A stretch of DNA of 64,000 bases from Lachnospiraceae bacterium (GTDB lineage: Bacteria > Bacillota > Clostridia > Lachnospirales > Lachnospiraceae). Shown piece after piece: positions 24,184 through 33,007 of this stretch (position 1 is the first letter of the stretch; each line of letters starts with the position of its first letter). Below the pieces are notes generated by a model, which saw only the letters and a list, made by a program, of their open reading frames with translations, had not been told where the DNA came from and searched no databases. The stretch is taken from the NCBI GenBank assembly GCA_017618195.1, contig JAFZUW010000010.1, forward strand, positions 34,690 through 98,689, given 5' to 3'. A program made the position numbers and the translations under genes.

Positions 24184-25959
24184 ATGAAATGGTCGAAGTA
24201 CATTAAGCCCTATGCGGCGTTCTTCATCCTCGGCCCGCTTTGCATGATCGTCGAAGTAATCGGTGAACTTGTAATGCCGAAGCTTCTCGCGGTCGTGATC
24301 AACGGCGCCAAGTATGAGACGCTTACTTACGGAACAAGTCTGGGCATCATGGGATTGATGATCTTAACGGCAATCATCATGATGGCAGGCGGTATCGGCG
24401 GAGCTTATTTCGCATCGAAAGCATCCGTCAGCTTCGCGGCAGATCTGCGCGCGGACGGTTACCGCCGTATCCAGCAGTATTCCTTTGCCAACATCGACAA
24501 ATTCTCCACCGGTTCTTTGGTGACGCGTCTTACGAACGACATCACGCAGGTGCAGAACATGATCAACATGGGACTCCGTATGGCGCTCCGCGCGCCCGGC
24601 ATGATGATCGGCGCGCTTATCATGGCGATCATTCTGAATCCGCCGCTGTCGGTCGTATTTGCCGTATCGATCCCGGTTATGCTGCTTGTGGTAGGCGGCA
24701 TCATCTTAACCGGTTTCCCGAGATTCGGCCGCGTTCAGAAGAAAGTGGACGCGCTGAACTCCAACGTGCAGGAAAATGTAACCAACGTCCGCGTTGTAAA
24801 GAGCTTCGTCCGCGAGGACTTTGAAACGGAGAAATTCCATGAATCGAATGCAAACCTGAAAGCGGCGGGTATTTCCGCGGCAAAGGTTATGATCTTCATG
24901 TCTCCGGTAATGACGCTTTTCATGAACGGAACCATCATCGCGGTCGTACTGCTCGGCGGACCGATGGTTCTCGATGAAGCCAACGATTTCATGATCGGCG
25001 ACCTGTCGGCATTCCTTACGTATGTTACGCAGATTCTATCCTCTCTTGTAATGGTAACGTTCATGCTGATGTTCAGCTCGCGTGCGCTTGCTTCCGCAAA
25101 GCGTATCCGCGAGGTTATGGAAGAGCCGCTCGATCTGACCGATACCGACGCGAAGTGCAAGGATCTTGAGGTACAGCGCGGCGACATTACCTTTAAGAAC
25201 GTATCGTTCCGTTACTATAAGAACAGTGAGGAGAAGGTCCTCAACAATATCAACCTCGAAATTCCCGCCGGTTCCACGGTCGGCATCATCGGTTCCACGG
25301 GCTGCGGCAAGACGACGCTTGTGTCGATGATCCCGAGACTGTACGACTGCGACGAGGGCGAAGTGCTTGTGGACGGCGTCAACGTCCGCGACTACTCGCT
25401 TTACAACCTCCGCGAAGGCGTTTCCATGGTTCTTCAGAAGAATACGCTCTTCTCCGGAACGGTAGCGGAGAACCTCCGCTGGGGTAATGAGAATGCCACC
25501 GACGAGGAGATCAAGCGCATGGCGGAGTACGCCCAGGCCGACAAATTTGTCTCCTCCTTCAAGGACGGCTACGACTCCCAGATCGAGCAGGGCGGCACGA
25601 ACGTATCCGGCGGCCAGAAGCAGCGTCTGTGTATCGCAAGAGCACTCCTGAAGAAGCCTAAGATCCTGATTCTGGACGATTCGACGAGCGCCGTTGATAC
25701 GGCGACCGAAGCACAGATCCGTAAGGCATTTTCCGATAAGGAAACGCCGATCATAGGAGAGGCGGATCCGTATACCGAGAATCTCCGCAAGGCGACCAAG
25801 CTGATCATTGCGCAGCGTATCAGCTCCGTGCAGGATGCCGATACGATCGTCGTTATGGATGACGGTGTGATCACCGGTATGGGAACCCATGACGAGCTGC
25901 TTGCAAACAACACCGAGTACCGTGAAATTTACGAGTCTCAGACGGGAAAGGGGGCGTGA
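24184..25959 (+). CDS. ABC exporter half-transporter with degenerate ATP site (subunit A)
   Basis: 591 residues: an exporter-type membrane domain with six helices (about 1-320) and a nucleotide-binding domain. Walker A is GSTGCGKTT and the signature is VSGGQKQR. Walker B ends LILDDST, with Asp where the catalytic Glu should be, and the switch His is Gln (IAQRISS). An insertion of about 15 residues (GEADPYTENLRK) lies between Walker B/D-loop and the H-loop. These changes mark the non-hydrolysing half of a heterodimeric multidrug exporter, as in BmrC/BmrD-type pairs. Start at 24184 rather than 24154 because the hydrophobic protein starts there and AAAGGA stands upstream. The partner starts five bases after the stop. 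Confidence 0.92.
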   Translation: MKWSKYIKPYAAFFILGPLCMIVEVIGELVMPKLLAVVINGAKYETLTYGTSLGIMGLMILTAIIMMAGGIGGAYFASKASVSFAADLRADGYRRIQQYSFANIDKFSTGSLVTRLTNDITQVQNMINMGLRMALRAPGMMIGALIMAIILNPPLSVVFAVSIPVMLLVVGGIILTGFPRFGRVQKKVDALNSNVQENVTNVRVVKSFVREDFETEKFHESNANLKAAGISAAKVMIFMSPVMTLFMNGTIIAVVLLGGPMVLDEANDFMIGDLSAFLTYVTQILSSLVMVTFMLMFSSRALASAKRIREVMEEPLDLTDTDAKCKDLEVQRGDITFKNVSFRYYKNSEEKVLNNINLEIPAGSTVGIIGSTGCGKTTLVSMIPRLYDCDEGEVLVDGVNVRDYSLYNLREGVSMVLQKNTLFSGTVAENLRWGNENATDEEIKRMAEYAQADKFVSSFKDGYDSQIEQGGTNVSGGQKQRLCIARALLKKPKILILDDSTSAVDTATEAQIRKAFSDKETPIIGEADPYTENLRKATKLIIAQRISSVQDADTIVVMDDGVITGMGTHDELLANNTEYREIYESQTGKGA

Positions 25960-25963
25960 GCAA

Positions 25964-27979
25964 ATGGCAAGATCTTTGGAAGAACTGCAGAAGCAGTATA
26001 ACAGCATAGCGAAGAAAAACGCGTTTAAACAGCGCCCGCAGGGCGGTCCGAGAGGCCGCGGAATGATGGGCGGCAAGCCGAAGAGCGCAAAGAAGACGAT
26101 CGGTCGTCTGCTTACTTACATGAGAGGCTTCCGGCTCCGTTTCGGACTCGTGCTCGCATGTATGCTTCTTACGACCGTAACAAGCCTCTTCGGAGGATAT
26201 CTCCTTGCTCCGATCATCAATAAGATCACGTCCGCGATCCCGCAGGCGAAGATTGAGCGGATGATCACGGTGCATGACGACGAGAACAGTGAGAAGGCTC
26301 CCGCGGAGCAGGAAGAAAAGGCGAAAGAGCCGTCCGTCTTTGAGAAACTGACGGACCGCTGGATCAGCGACCTTACGGAGCAGGTATTCCCGGGTGATGA
26401 CAGGGTTATGACTTATGTTCTGACCGCACTTATCCTGCTCGGATCCATCTACTGTATCGGCGTTATTACGACATATGTACAGGCACGATTGATGCTGTCC
26501 ATATCACAGGGAATGATCGAAAGGATACGAAACGAGCTGTTCGAGAAGCTTCAGAGGCTTCCCGTCCGGTATTTCGATTCGCACCAGACCGGTGAGATCA
26601 TGTCCCGCTTTACGAACGATATCGACAACATTGATGTCATGATCAACAACTCGCTGACGCAGCTGATCTCCGGAAGCGTCACGCTGATCGGAACATTTGT
26701 CTTTATGATCACGACGAGCTGGATCCTGACCATCATCACGGTTTTGTTCATCCCGCTGTTCCTGATCGGCGGATTCACGATCGGCAAGCTGAGCCGCAAA
26801 TACTACGCGGCGCAGCAGAGTGCTCTCGGCGCGGTAAACGGCTACATCGAAGAGACGGTTACCGGTCAGAAGATCGTCAAGGTCTTCAACCACGAGGAGT
26901 GCTGTGTGGAGGAGTTCTCCGCGCTGAACGACGATATGCGTGAGAAGCAGTTCAAGGCGCAGTTCTGGGGTGGCGTGACCGGACCGATCATGGGCAATAC
27001 CTCGCAGATTTCCTATGCGGTAACGGTCGGAGTCGGCGGCGTACTGATGATCCTCGGAAAGATTTCCGCCGGCGGACTCACCGTATTTGCCGGATACTCC
27101 CGCCAGTTCGCGATGCCGATCAACATGCTTTCCCAGCAGATGGCTACGATGTTCTCGGCACTTGCCGGAGCGGAGAGAGTATTCGAGGTTATGGACGAAG
27201 TGCCTGAGGCTCCGGACGCACCCGGTGCAAACCCGATGCCCGACATGAAGGGCCACGTCATCATGGAGCATGTGACGTTCGGATACAATCCGGACAAGAC
27301 CGTCCTCAAGGATATCAACCTCTACGCAAAGCCCGGACAGAAGATCGCATTTGTCGGCTCCACCGGTGCAGGAAAGACGACGATCACGAACCTTTTGAAC
27401 CGTTTCTACGACATCAACGAAGGTACGATCACGATCGACGGCGTAAACGTAAAAGATATCGAGAGGGACGTGCTTCGTAAGAATATCGCAATGGTACTTC
27501 AGGATACGCACCTGTTCTCCGGAACGGTTATGGAAAATATCCGCTACGGCCGTCTCGATGCAACCGACGAGGAAGTAATCGCGGCAGCGAAGACCGCAAG
27601 CGCGCACAGCTTTATCATGCGTCTTTCGGACGGCTACCAGACGAAGCTCGAAGGAGACGGAGCGAACCTTTCGCAAGGTCAGAGACAGCTTCTCAATATC
27701 GCCAGAGCGGCGCTTTCGAAGGCTCCGATCCTTGTTCTCGATGAGGCAACGAGTTCGGTCGATACCCGTACCGAGCGTCACATCGAGCACGGTATGGACC
27801 GCCTGATGAAGGACCGCACCACATTTGTTATCGCACACCGCCTGTCGACGGTTCGAAACGCCAACGCAATCATGGTTCTCGAACACGGCGAGATTATCGA
27901 GCGAGGCGATCACGACGATCTTCTCAAGCAGAAGGGCCGGTATTACGAATTGTATACGGGCGCAACCGAACTGGATTAA
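25964..27979 (+). CDS. ABC exporter half-transporter with canonical ATP site (subunit B)
   Basis: 671 residues. An N-terminal cytoplasmic segment of about 45 residues rich in Arg, Gly and Lys precedes six membrane helices. A polar insertion at about 100-130 between helices 1 and 2 (ENSEKAPAEQEEKAKEP) faces outside. The nucleotide domain is complete: Walker A GSTGAGKTT, signature LSQGQRQ, Walker B LVLDEATS and H-loop IAHRLST. It pairs with the degenerate subunit upstream to give one active and one inactive ATP site. The substrate is unknown; MarR control suggests a toxic compound, drug or peptide. The ATG at 25964 follows GGGAAAGGGGG. A hairpin follows the stop. Confidence 0.93.
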   Translation: MARSLEELQKQYNSIAKKNAFKQRPQGGPRGRGMMGGKPKSAKKTIGRLLTYMRGFRLRFGLVLACMLLTTVTSLFGGYLLAPIINKITSAIPQAKIERMITVHDDENSEKAPAEQEEKAKEPSVFEKLTDRWISDLTEQVFPGDDRVMTYVLTALILLGSIYCIGVITTYVQARLMLSISQGMIERIRNELFEKLQRLPVRYFDSHQTGEIMSRFTNDIDNIDVMINNSLTQLISGSVTLIGTFVFMITTSWILTIITVLFIPLFLIGGFTIGKLSRKYYAAQQSALGAVNGYIEETVTGQKIVKVFNHEECCVEEFSALNDDMREKQFKAQFWGGVTGPIMGNTSQISYAVTVGVGGVLMILGKISAGGLTVFAGYSRQFAMPINMLSQQMATMFSALAGAERVFEVMDEVPEAPDAPGANPMPDMKGHVIMEHVTFGYNPDKTVLKDINLYAKPGQKIAFVGSTGAGKTTITNLLNRFYDINEGTITIDGVNVKDIERDVLRKNIAMVLQDTHLFSGTVMENIRYGRLDATDEEVIAAAKTASAHSFIMRLSDGYQTKLEGDGANLSQGQRQLLNIARAALSKAPILVLDEATSSVDTRTERHIEHGMDRLMKDRTTFVIAHRLSTVRNANAIMVLEHGEIIERGDHDDLLKQKGRYYELYTGATELD

Positions 27980-27986
27980 ATTTCCA

Positions 27987-28018
27987 AAGAGCCGATGCTT
28001 TTCAAAGTATCGGCTCTT
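27987..28018 (+). terminator. Perfect-type hairpin after the exporter operon
   Basis: AAGAGCCGATGCTTT (27987-28001) pairs with AAAGTATCGGCTCTT (28004-28018), 15 pairs with one G-T and a two-base loop. No T-run follows on the plus strand, so it may act as a transcript-end hairpin or a weak terminator. A TACAAT box (28023-28028) lies directly after it and could belong to a promoter for the next gene. Confidence 0.5.
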
Positions 28019-28115
28019 ATGGTACAATGGGAAAAGGAGGCATTTGAGGCCGGTACACGGAGCAGGTATCGGGAGAACCGTATCGTTCTCGCCGTTACGG
28101 AAAATGGGGTAGTTT

Positions 28116-29087
28116 ATGTTCAGAAAAAGATTGTGCGTAATAAGTCTTGTACTGCTGCTTGTCCTGACGGGGTGCGGCAAGGGCGGAGAGGAAAAGGGCG
28201 ACACCAGGCTTGTGCTTGGGTTCAGCCAGATCGGAAGCGAAAGCGCGTGGCGGATCGGAAACACGAGAGACATTGAAGAGCAGGCCGCCGCGTACGGCAT
28301 CGGACTGATGCTTGAAAATGCAAATCAGAAGCAGGAGAACCAGATTGCGGCGATACGGCGCTTTATTGCCTATAAGGTGGACGCGATCGTATTTTCCCCG
28401 GTTGTAGAGGAAGGCTGGGACAACGTGCTCTTAGAGGCGAAGGACGCCGGAATTCCGGTAATCCTCGTGGACAGGGACATCAATACCGAGCAGGAGGGGC
28501 TTACCACGTGCCTGATCGGCGCCGACTTCTATAAGGAAGGCGTCATGGCAGCAGAGTACCTGATCCGCAAGGCGGACAGTCTCGGTTTAGAGCATGTCAA
28601 TATTGTCGAGATCACCGGCACGGAGCATTCGACACCCATGCGTCAGCGGCAGGCGGGCTTCATGGATACGATTGCCGGGGACCCGCGCATGAACGTTCTC
28701 GAAAGCATCGACGGAGACTTCTTAAAGAGCCGCGGCGCGGAATGCATGCGGTATTATCTTCAGAAATACGGCGATACGATCGATATCGTGTTCTCACATA
28801 ACGACGAGATGACGATCGGAGCGCTTCCCGAGATTGAAAAGGCCGGACTCGTGCCCGGAAGGGACATCATCATCATTTCAATTGACGGCGGCCAGGAGGC
28901 GATTGACGTTTTGAAGGAGGGCAAGATCAACTGCGTGGTGGAGTGCACTCCGAAACTCGGCAAGGAACTGATGGAAACCGCGATCAAACTGAAGAACGGG
29001 GAGAAGGTCGAACCGGTGATCCATCCCGTTGAGCAGGTATTCAGCGATGAGATAAACGTTTCCGCGATCGCCCCGAGAGGGTACTAG
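28116..29087 (+). CDS. YtfQ-like sugar-binding lipoprotein linked to a two-component system
   Basis: 323 residues. Lipoprotein signal with lipobox LTGC (Cys near 20). The mature protein is a type I periplasmic binding fold: GFSQIGSESAWR, QKQENQIAAIRRFI, VDAIVFSPVVEEGWD, VILVDRDI, FSHNDEMTIGALPEIEKAGL, SIDGGQEAID. These blocks are very similar to E. coli YtfQ (galactofuranose-binding). There is no permease directly after it; instead a LytS/YesM-type kinase starts 21 bases later. It therefore probably presents a sugar to the kinase sensor domain rather than, or as well as, feeding the importer further downstream. Galactofuranose or a related furanose is the likely ligand by family. Confidence 0.87.
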   Translation: MFRKRLCVISLVLLLVLTGCGKGGEEKGDTRLVLGFSQIGSESAWRIGNTRDIEEQAAAYGIGLMLENANQKQENQIAAIRRFIAYKVDAIVFSPVVEEGWDNVLLEAKDAGIPVILVDRDINTEQEGLTTCLIGADFYKEGVMAAEYLIRKADSLGLEHVNIVEITGTEHSTPMRQRQAGFMDTIAGDPRMNVLESIDGDFLKSRGAECMRYYLQKYGDTIDIVFSHNDEMTIGALPEIEKAGLVPGRDIIIISIDGGQEAIDVLKEGKINCVVECTPKLGKELMETAIKLKNGEKVEPVIHPVEQVFSDEINVSAIAPRGY

Positions 29088-29108
29088 TGCGGGAAAGGCA
29101 GGCGCGTA

Positions 29109-30575
29109 ATGGCCAGAAACAAAAAAGAAAGAAGCATACTCGGGCAGATTACCGATCTGAGCCACCGGCTTGTGTTCATGCTCATGATCCCGATTGTCAT
29201 CAGCTTGGTAATGATGCTTTTTTATGCCGGCAAATACCATAACTCGATCGACCGTATGGAAACCGTCGCCAATCTGAAAACCGTCGTAAACGAGGATATC
29301 CCCGGAAGCGGATGGAATATCGTAAGCGGCCGGGAGACCATTGATGAGAGCCGGATCTATTCGCAGATTAGGAAGGTTAACGATACGATTGAGTCGATCA
29401 CGGAGCAGACGGATGAGGAAAGCCGTCTTTCGCTGATCGTTGCAAGGCGTACCATGCAGACGCTTGAGAACTATGTGGACCGCATCCGTGACAACATTAA
29501 AAACGACGTTCCGGTTGTGGAGAACGAAGCCGTTCTGGAGGAAGTCCGCGGCGTGGCTTCTCTTGTCGACAGCATGTTTACGGAATATATCGAAAAGGAA
29601 ATCAACTCCGCGGAGCGCATGAGCTTAAGCCTGCGGCTCTGGGTGCTGCTTACCGCCGTTGCGGAGGTGCTGATCATCATCGTTGCATTGGTCGTAAGAA
29701 ACCGTTCGGTTAAAGCGACCGCGGCGTCGGTCCGTCTGCCGATCGAGAGACTGGAGGAGGCAGCCAGCCGGATCGCGGAAGGTTCGCTTGACGCGAAGAT
29801 CGAGGATACGAACGTAACCGAGTTGCGGAATCTGACGATTCAGGTAAATACGATGGCGGACAGGCTGAAGGAAATGATGAAAAAGAGCAGCCAGGACGCG
29901 AGAAACCTCCGGAAAGCGGAGCTTCGAACGCTTCAGGCGCAGATCAATCCGCATTTTCTGTATAATACGCTCGATGCGATCGTCTGGAAGGCGGAGGCGG
30001 GCGAGAAGGACGAAGTTATCCACCTTACGAGCGCGCTGAGCGACTTCTTCCGGATCAGTCTTTCTTCGGGCGCCGACTGGATCCCGATCAGCCAGGAGAA
30101 GAAGCATATAGAAGGTTATCTGAAGATCCAGCAGACCAGATACCGCGACATTATGGATTATGAGATCGACATTCCGGACGACATCGGCGAGTATTACATC
30201 TTAAAGCTCCTGCTGCAGCCGCTTGTCGAGAACGCGCTGTATCACGGGATCAAGATCAAGCGCGGCGGCGGAACGATCAAGGTTTCCGGCAGACTCGAGG
30301 ACGGGTACCTGGTATTCTGCGTTAAGGATACGGGGCTTGGGATGAGTCCCGAGCAGCTGCATGACCTGAAGGAACGGATGAAGAAGGGGCAGCCCACCGT
30401 AAGCGTGGGAGGCGGCGGATTCGGACTCGTTAACGTCAACATGCGGATACGGCTTTATTACAATCAGGCGGATGATTTAAAGATAGAGAGCGACGCGGAG
30501 GGCACTTCGGTAACCTTTAAGGTGCCGTGCAGAACCGGAGAGGAGATATATGAAAATGAAAGTGTTTCTGGTTGA
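29109..30575 (+). CDS. LytS/YesM-type sensor histidine kinase
   Basis: 488 residues. Helix 1 at about 18-40, extracellular sensor of about 135 residues, helix 2 at about 176-197, then a HAMP segment (LPIERLEEAASRIAEGSLDAKIED). The His_kinase motif LQAQINPHFLYNTLDAI carries phospho-accepting His282, and an HATPase domain has VKDTGLGMSPEQL and GGGGFGLVNVN. Kinases of this group pair with AraC-type response regulators to control sugar uptake. The upstream lipoprotein is the likely ligand presenter. Its stop codon lies past the start of the regulator gene (26 bases overlap), so the pair is translationally coupled. Confidence 0.94.
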   Translation: MARNKKERSILGQITDLSHRLVFMLMIPIVISLVMMLFYAGKYHNSIDRMETVANLKTVVNEDIPGSGWNIVSGRETIDESRIYSQIRKVNDTIESITEQTDEESRLSLIVARRTMQTLENYVDRIRDNIKNDVPVVENEAVLEEVRGVASLVDSMFTEYIEKEINSAERMSLSLRLWVLLTAVAEVLIIIVALVVRNRSVKATAASVRLPIERLEEAASRIAEGSLDAKIEDTNVTELRNLTIQVNTMADRLKEMMKKSSQDARNLRKAELRTLQAQINPHFLYNTLDAIVWKAEAGEKDEVIHLTSALSDFFRISLSSGADWIPISQEKKHIEGYLKIQQTRYRDIMDYEIDIPDDIGEYYILKLLLQPLVENALYHGIKIKRGGGTIKVSGRLEDGYLVFCVKDTGLGMSPEQLHDLKERMKKGQPTVSVGGGGFGLVNVNMRIRLYYNQADDLKIESDAEGTSVTFKVPCRTGEEIYENESVSG

Positions 30576-31803
30576 CGATGAGATCGTTGTCAGAGAAGGA
30601 ATCCGGGAGTCCTTTCCGTGGGAGGATACGCCGTATGTTCTGGTCGGCGAAGCTCCGGACGGAGAGATGGCGCTTCCGATGATAAGAGACACCAACCCCG
30701 ACATCGTGATCACCGACATCAAAATGCCTTTTATGGACGGTATTGAACTGTGCCGGATCATGCAGACGCAGATGCCCTGGATCGGCGTTATCGTCTTAAG
30801 CGGCTACGACGAGTTCGAGTACGCAAGACAGTGCATCCAGCTCGGCGTCCGCGAATACATGCTGAAACCGATCAACGCAGACGCACTGAAAGAGGCGCTT
30901 GACAAGGTAAGCGCTCAGCTGAAGGCGGAACGGAACACCTTCGAGCATGCGGCAAGCCTTCGTGCAAGAATGGAAAGCGGCGGAAAGCTCGTAAAGGAGA
31001 AGCTGATCGGGTCGCTTTTCTCAAATGAAGCCGCCGAAGAAGACGCCTCCAACGTATTGACGCAGCTTTCGTCTATGGGATGCTCCGTTCCGGCTCCGTA
31101 CTATACGGTCATCGACGCCGCATTTGCCCCCGTAAGCGAAGGGCAGGCTGCTGCGGACGCCCTTTCGGAGAGCGGGATCGCGCTTCCGTCCCCGGGACGC
31201 GTAGGAACCCGGTTTCTGATTCCCGGTGAGACGGCCGAGGATGTGGAGGAAAAGGCGTACGCATTTGCCACAACGCTTGCGAGAGAGCTGGAGCGGACCG
31301 GTTCTTCGGAAATCCGCATCGGAATCGGTGAGATTGTCGACAAGCCCGAGGAGATTTATCAAAGCTTTAAAACCGCGAGGCACATACGCCATCTGCTCGT
31401 GGAGCGAACGGACCGTGAGGCGATCATCTTAGGCTCCCGCGAGATGGGAGAGCCTGCGGACGAAAAGACGCCCGCCGTGATCAGCGAAGCAAAGCTTTAC
31501 ATGTCGTTACACTATACCAATCCGAACCTGATGCTTCAGGACGTCGCGAAGGCGGTCAGCATGAGCAGCAGCCGGTTCTCGACCGTGTTCTCCCAGCAGA
31601 ACGGGCAGACGTTTACGGAATATCTGATGTACCTGCGCCTGAATAAGGCAAAGGAACTGCTTCGTACGACCGGAGAGAGGAGCTCGCAGATCGCGAGGGA
31701 GGTCGGGTATAACGACGCACATTATTTCAGCTATATGTTTAAGAAAAATACCGGAATGACGCCCTCGGATTACCGGGCGCAATATCAAAATCAACCGGAA
31801 TAA
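30550..31803 (+). CDS. YesN-type response regulator with AraC DNA-binding domain
   Basis: 417 residues. Receiver domain 1-120 with the acidic pocket VDDE, phospho-acceptor Asp56 in ITDIKMPFMDG and conserved Lys in MLKPI. The middle region (about 125-310) is of the YesN type without a clear motif. C-terminal AraC/XylS domain (about 315-415): LMLQDVAKAVSMSSSRFSTVFSQQNGQTFTEYL and two helix-turn-helices ending VGYNDAHYFSYMFKKNTGMTPSDYR. When phosphorylated by the adjacent kinase it would activate sugar genes, most likely the importer starting at 31958. The gene overlaps the kinase gene and is followed by a strong terminator. Confidence 0.94.
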   Translation: MKMKVFLVDDEIVVREGIRESFPWEDTPYVLVGEAPDGEMALPMIRDTNPDIVITDIKMPFMDGIELCRIMQTQMPWIGVIVLSGYDEFEYARQCIQLGVREYMLKPINADALKEALDKVSAQLKAERNTFEHAASLRARMESGGKLVKEKLIGSLFSNEAAEEDASNVLTQLSSMGCSVPAPYYTVIDAAFAPVSEGQAAADALSESGIALPSPGRVGTRFLIPGETAEDVEEKAYAFATTLARELERTGSSEIRIGIGEIVDKPEEIYQSFKTARHIRHLLVERTDREAIILGSREMGEPADEKTPAVISEAKLYMSLHYTNPNLMLQDVAKAVSMSSSRFSTVFSQQNGQTFTEYLMYLRLNKAKELLRTTGERSSQIAREVGYNDAHYFSYMFKKNTGMTPSDYRAQYQNQPE

Positions 31804-31814
31804 AAAGATTCTTA

Positions 31815-31854
31815 CCGCGTTTGGAAAAACCGATCCAAACGCGGTTTTATTTTG
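31815..31854 (+). terminator. Intrinsic terminator after the two-component system
   Basis: CCGCGTTTGG (31815-31824) pairs with CCAAACGCGG (31835-31844), followed by TTTTATTTT. It separates the regulatory genes from the importer operon. Confidence 0.88.
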
Positions 31855-31876
31855 AACAAAGTCAAAATGAACCTTG

Positions 31877-31911
31877 ATTTACCGTCCCGCCGAAATACGC
31901 TATCCTTATCC
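31877..31911 (+). promoter_or_regulatory. Possible promoter region of the sugar importer operon
   Basis: TTTACC, 17 bases, TATCCT lie about 50 bases before the start codon, with an overlapping TTGATT. The match is poor, which would suit a promoter that needs an activator such as the AraC-type regulator upstream. Confidence 0.3.
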
Positions 31912-31957
31912 TCGGAAGGCCGATGACGGCCTTATACAAGAAGGAGGTTAGCAAAAA

Positions 31958-32917
31958 ATGCGAAAGTTAAAAGCTTTGTTATTGGTGGTTGCGCTTGTTG
32001 TCTGCTGTATGGCGACGGCTTGCGGAAAAAAGGACGGAGACGGAAAGATCAAGATCGGTGTTGTTAATAACCCGCCGTCGGAGTCCGGTTACCGTGAGGC
32101 AAATGTAAAGGACATGGAAGCTGTTTTCTCCGCGGAGAACGGATACGAGCTCAAGACCTTCTACAGCAAGGTTAATGACGAACAGCTTCAGGCTGCTAAG
32201 GGATTTATCACGGACGGTGTTGATTACCTCCTGATTTCCGCAGCTGAGACGACCGGTTGGGACGACGTTCTCAAGAAGGCAAAGGATGCAGGCGTTAAGG
32301 TTTACATCTTCGACCGTAAGATCGAAGTTGACCAAAGCCTTTATGAGGCAGCCGTTATTTCCGACATGGCAAAAGAAGGCGAGACCGCAGTAAACTGGCT
32401 GCTCGCTCAGAATCTTCCGGAGTACAAGGTTATCCATATCCAGGGCGCTATGGGTTCCGATGCTCAGGTAGGACGTACCGGTGCTCTTGATGCACAGTTT
32501 GCTTCCGGCAAGATGAAGAAGATTGTTCAGCAGACGGCCGGCTGGGACGAAGCAGAAGCTAAGAAGATTGTTGAGACCGTTATCAACAGCGGTGAGGATT
32601 TCAACGTTATCTACGCAGAGAACGACGGTATGGCAAGAGGCGCCGTAGCGGCACTTGACGAGGCCGGTATTACACACGGTGTGGACGGCAAGGTTGTTGT
32701 TATCGGTTTTGACTGCAATAAGTGGGCGCTTCGTGAGCTCCTTGCGGGAAAATGGAACTACGACGGACAGTGCAGCCCGTTCCAGGCAAAGATCATCAGC
32801 GATTTGATCAAGAGCGGTAAGGCTCCTTCCCAGAAGATCATCATCAATGAAGAAAAGGGCTTCGACGCGAAGACCATTACGGAAAATGACATCAACACCT
32901 ACGGTCTTGGTGACTAA
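31958..32917 (+). CDS. Sugar ABC transporter substrate-binding lipoprotein (YtfQ-like)
   Basis: 319 residues. Signal peptide with lipobox-like ATAC (Cys near 22), then a type I periplasmic binding protein: IGVVNNPPSESGYREANVKDM, VDYLLISAAETTGWDDVLKKAKDAGVKVYIFDRKI, IYAENDGMARGAVAALDEAGI, VIGFDCNKWALRELLAG. The GWDDVLKKAKDA and DRKI blocks place it with YtfQ-type furanose-binding proteins. It feeds the ATPase and two permeases that follow. A hairpin terminator between this gene and the ATPase gene should make the binding protein more abundant than the rest. AGGAGG lies just before the ATG. The two YtfQ-like proteins in this locus differ clearly in sequence and may bind different sugars. Confidence 0.92.
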   Translation: MRKLKALLLVVALVVCCMATACGKKDGDGKIKIGVVNNPPSESGYREANVKDMEAVFSAENGYELKTFYSKVNDEQLQAAKGFITDGVDYLLISAAETTGWDDVLKKAKDAGVKVYIFDRKIEVDQSLYEAAVISDMAKEGETAVNWLLAQNLPEYKVIHIQGAMGSDAQVGRTGALDAQFASGKMKKIVQQTAGWDEAEAKKIVETVINSGEDFNVIYAENDGMARGAVAALDEAGITHGVDGKVVVIGFDCNKWALRELLAGKWNYDGQCSPFQAKIISDLIKSGKAPSQKIIINEEKGFDAKTITENDINTYGLGD

Positions 32918-32936
32918 TCGATAATCCGGCGAAATC

Positions 32937-32978
32937 GCGCAGCTGGGCTGAGGCAATCAGCTTCGGCTGCGCTTTTTT
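32937..32978 (+). terminator. Intra-operon attenuating terminator between binding protein and ATPase
   Basis: GCGCAGC (32937-32943) pairs with GCTGCGC (32966-32972), with further pairing of GCTGA and TCAGC inside, then six T residues. Partial readthrough would set the ratio of binding protein to transporter. Confidence 0.8.
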
Positions 32979-33007
32979 CGGGAATCACATGGAAATGGAG
33001 GATTGGC

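Noticed and set aside
26504-28300. Minus-strand frame of 598 codons
   Set aside because: Antisense to the exporter subunit gene and the start of the next gene; no family features.
28116-29087. Lipoprotein gene considered as the first gene of an importer
   Set aside because: The next genes are a kinase and a regulator followed by a strong terminator; the importer has its own binding protein.
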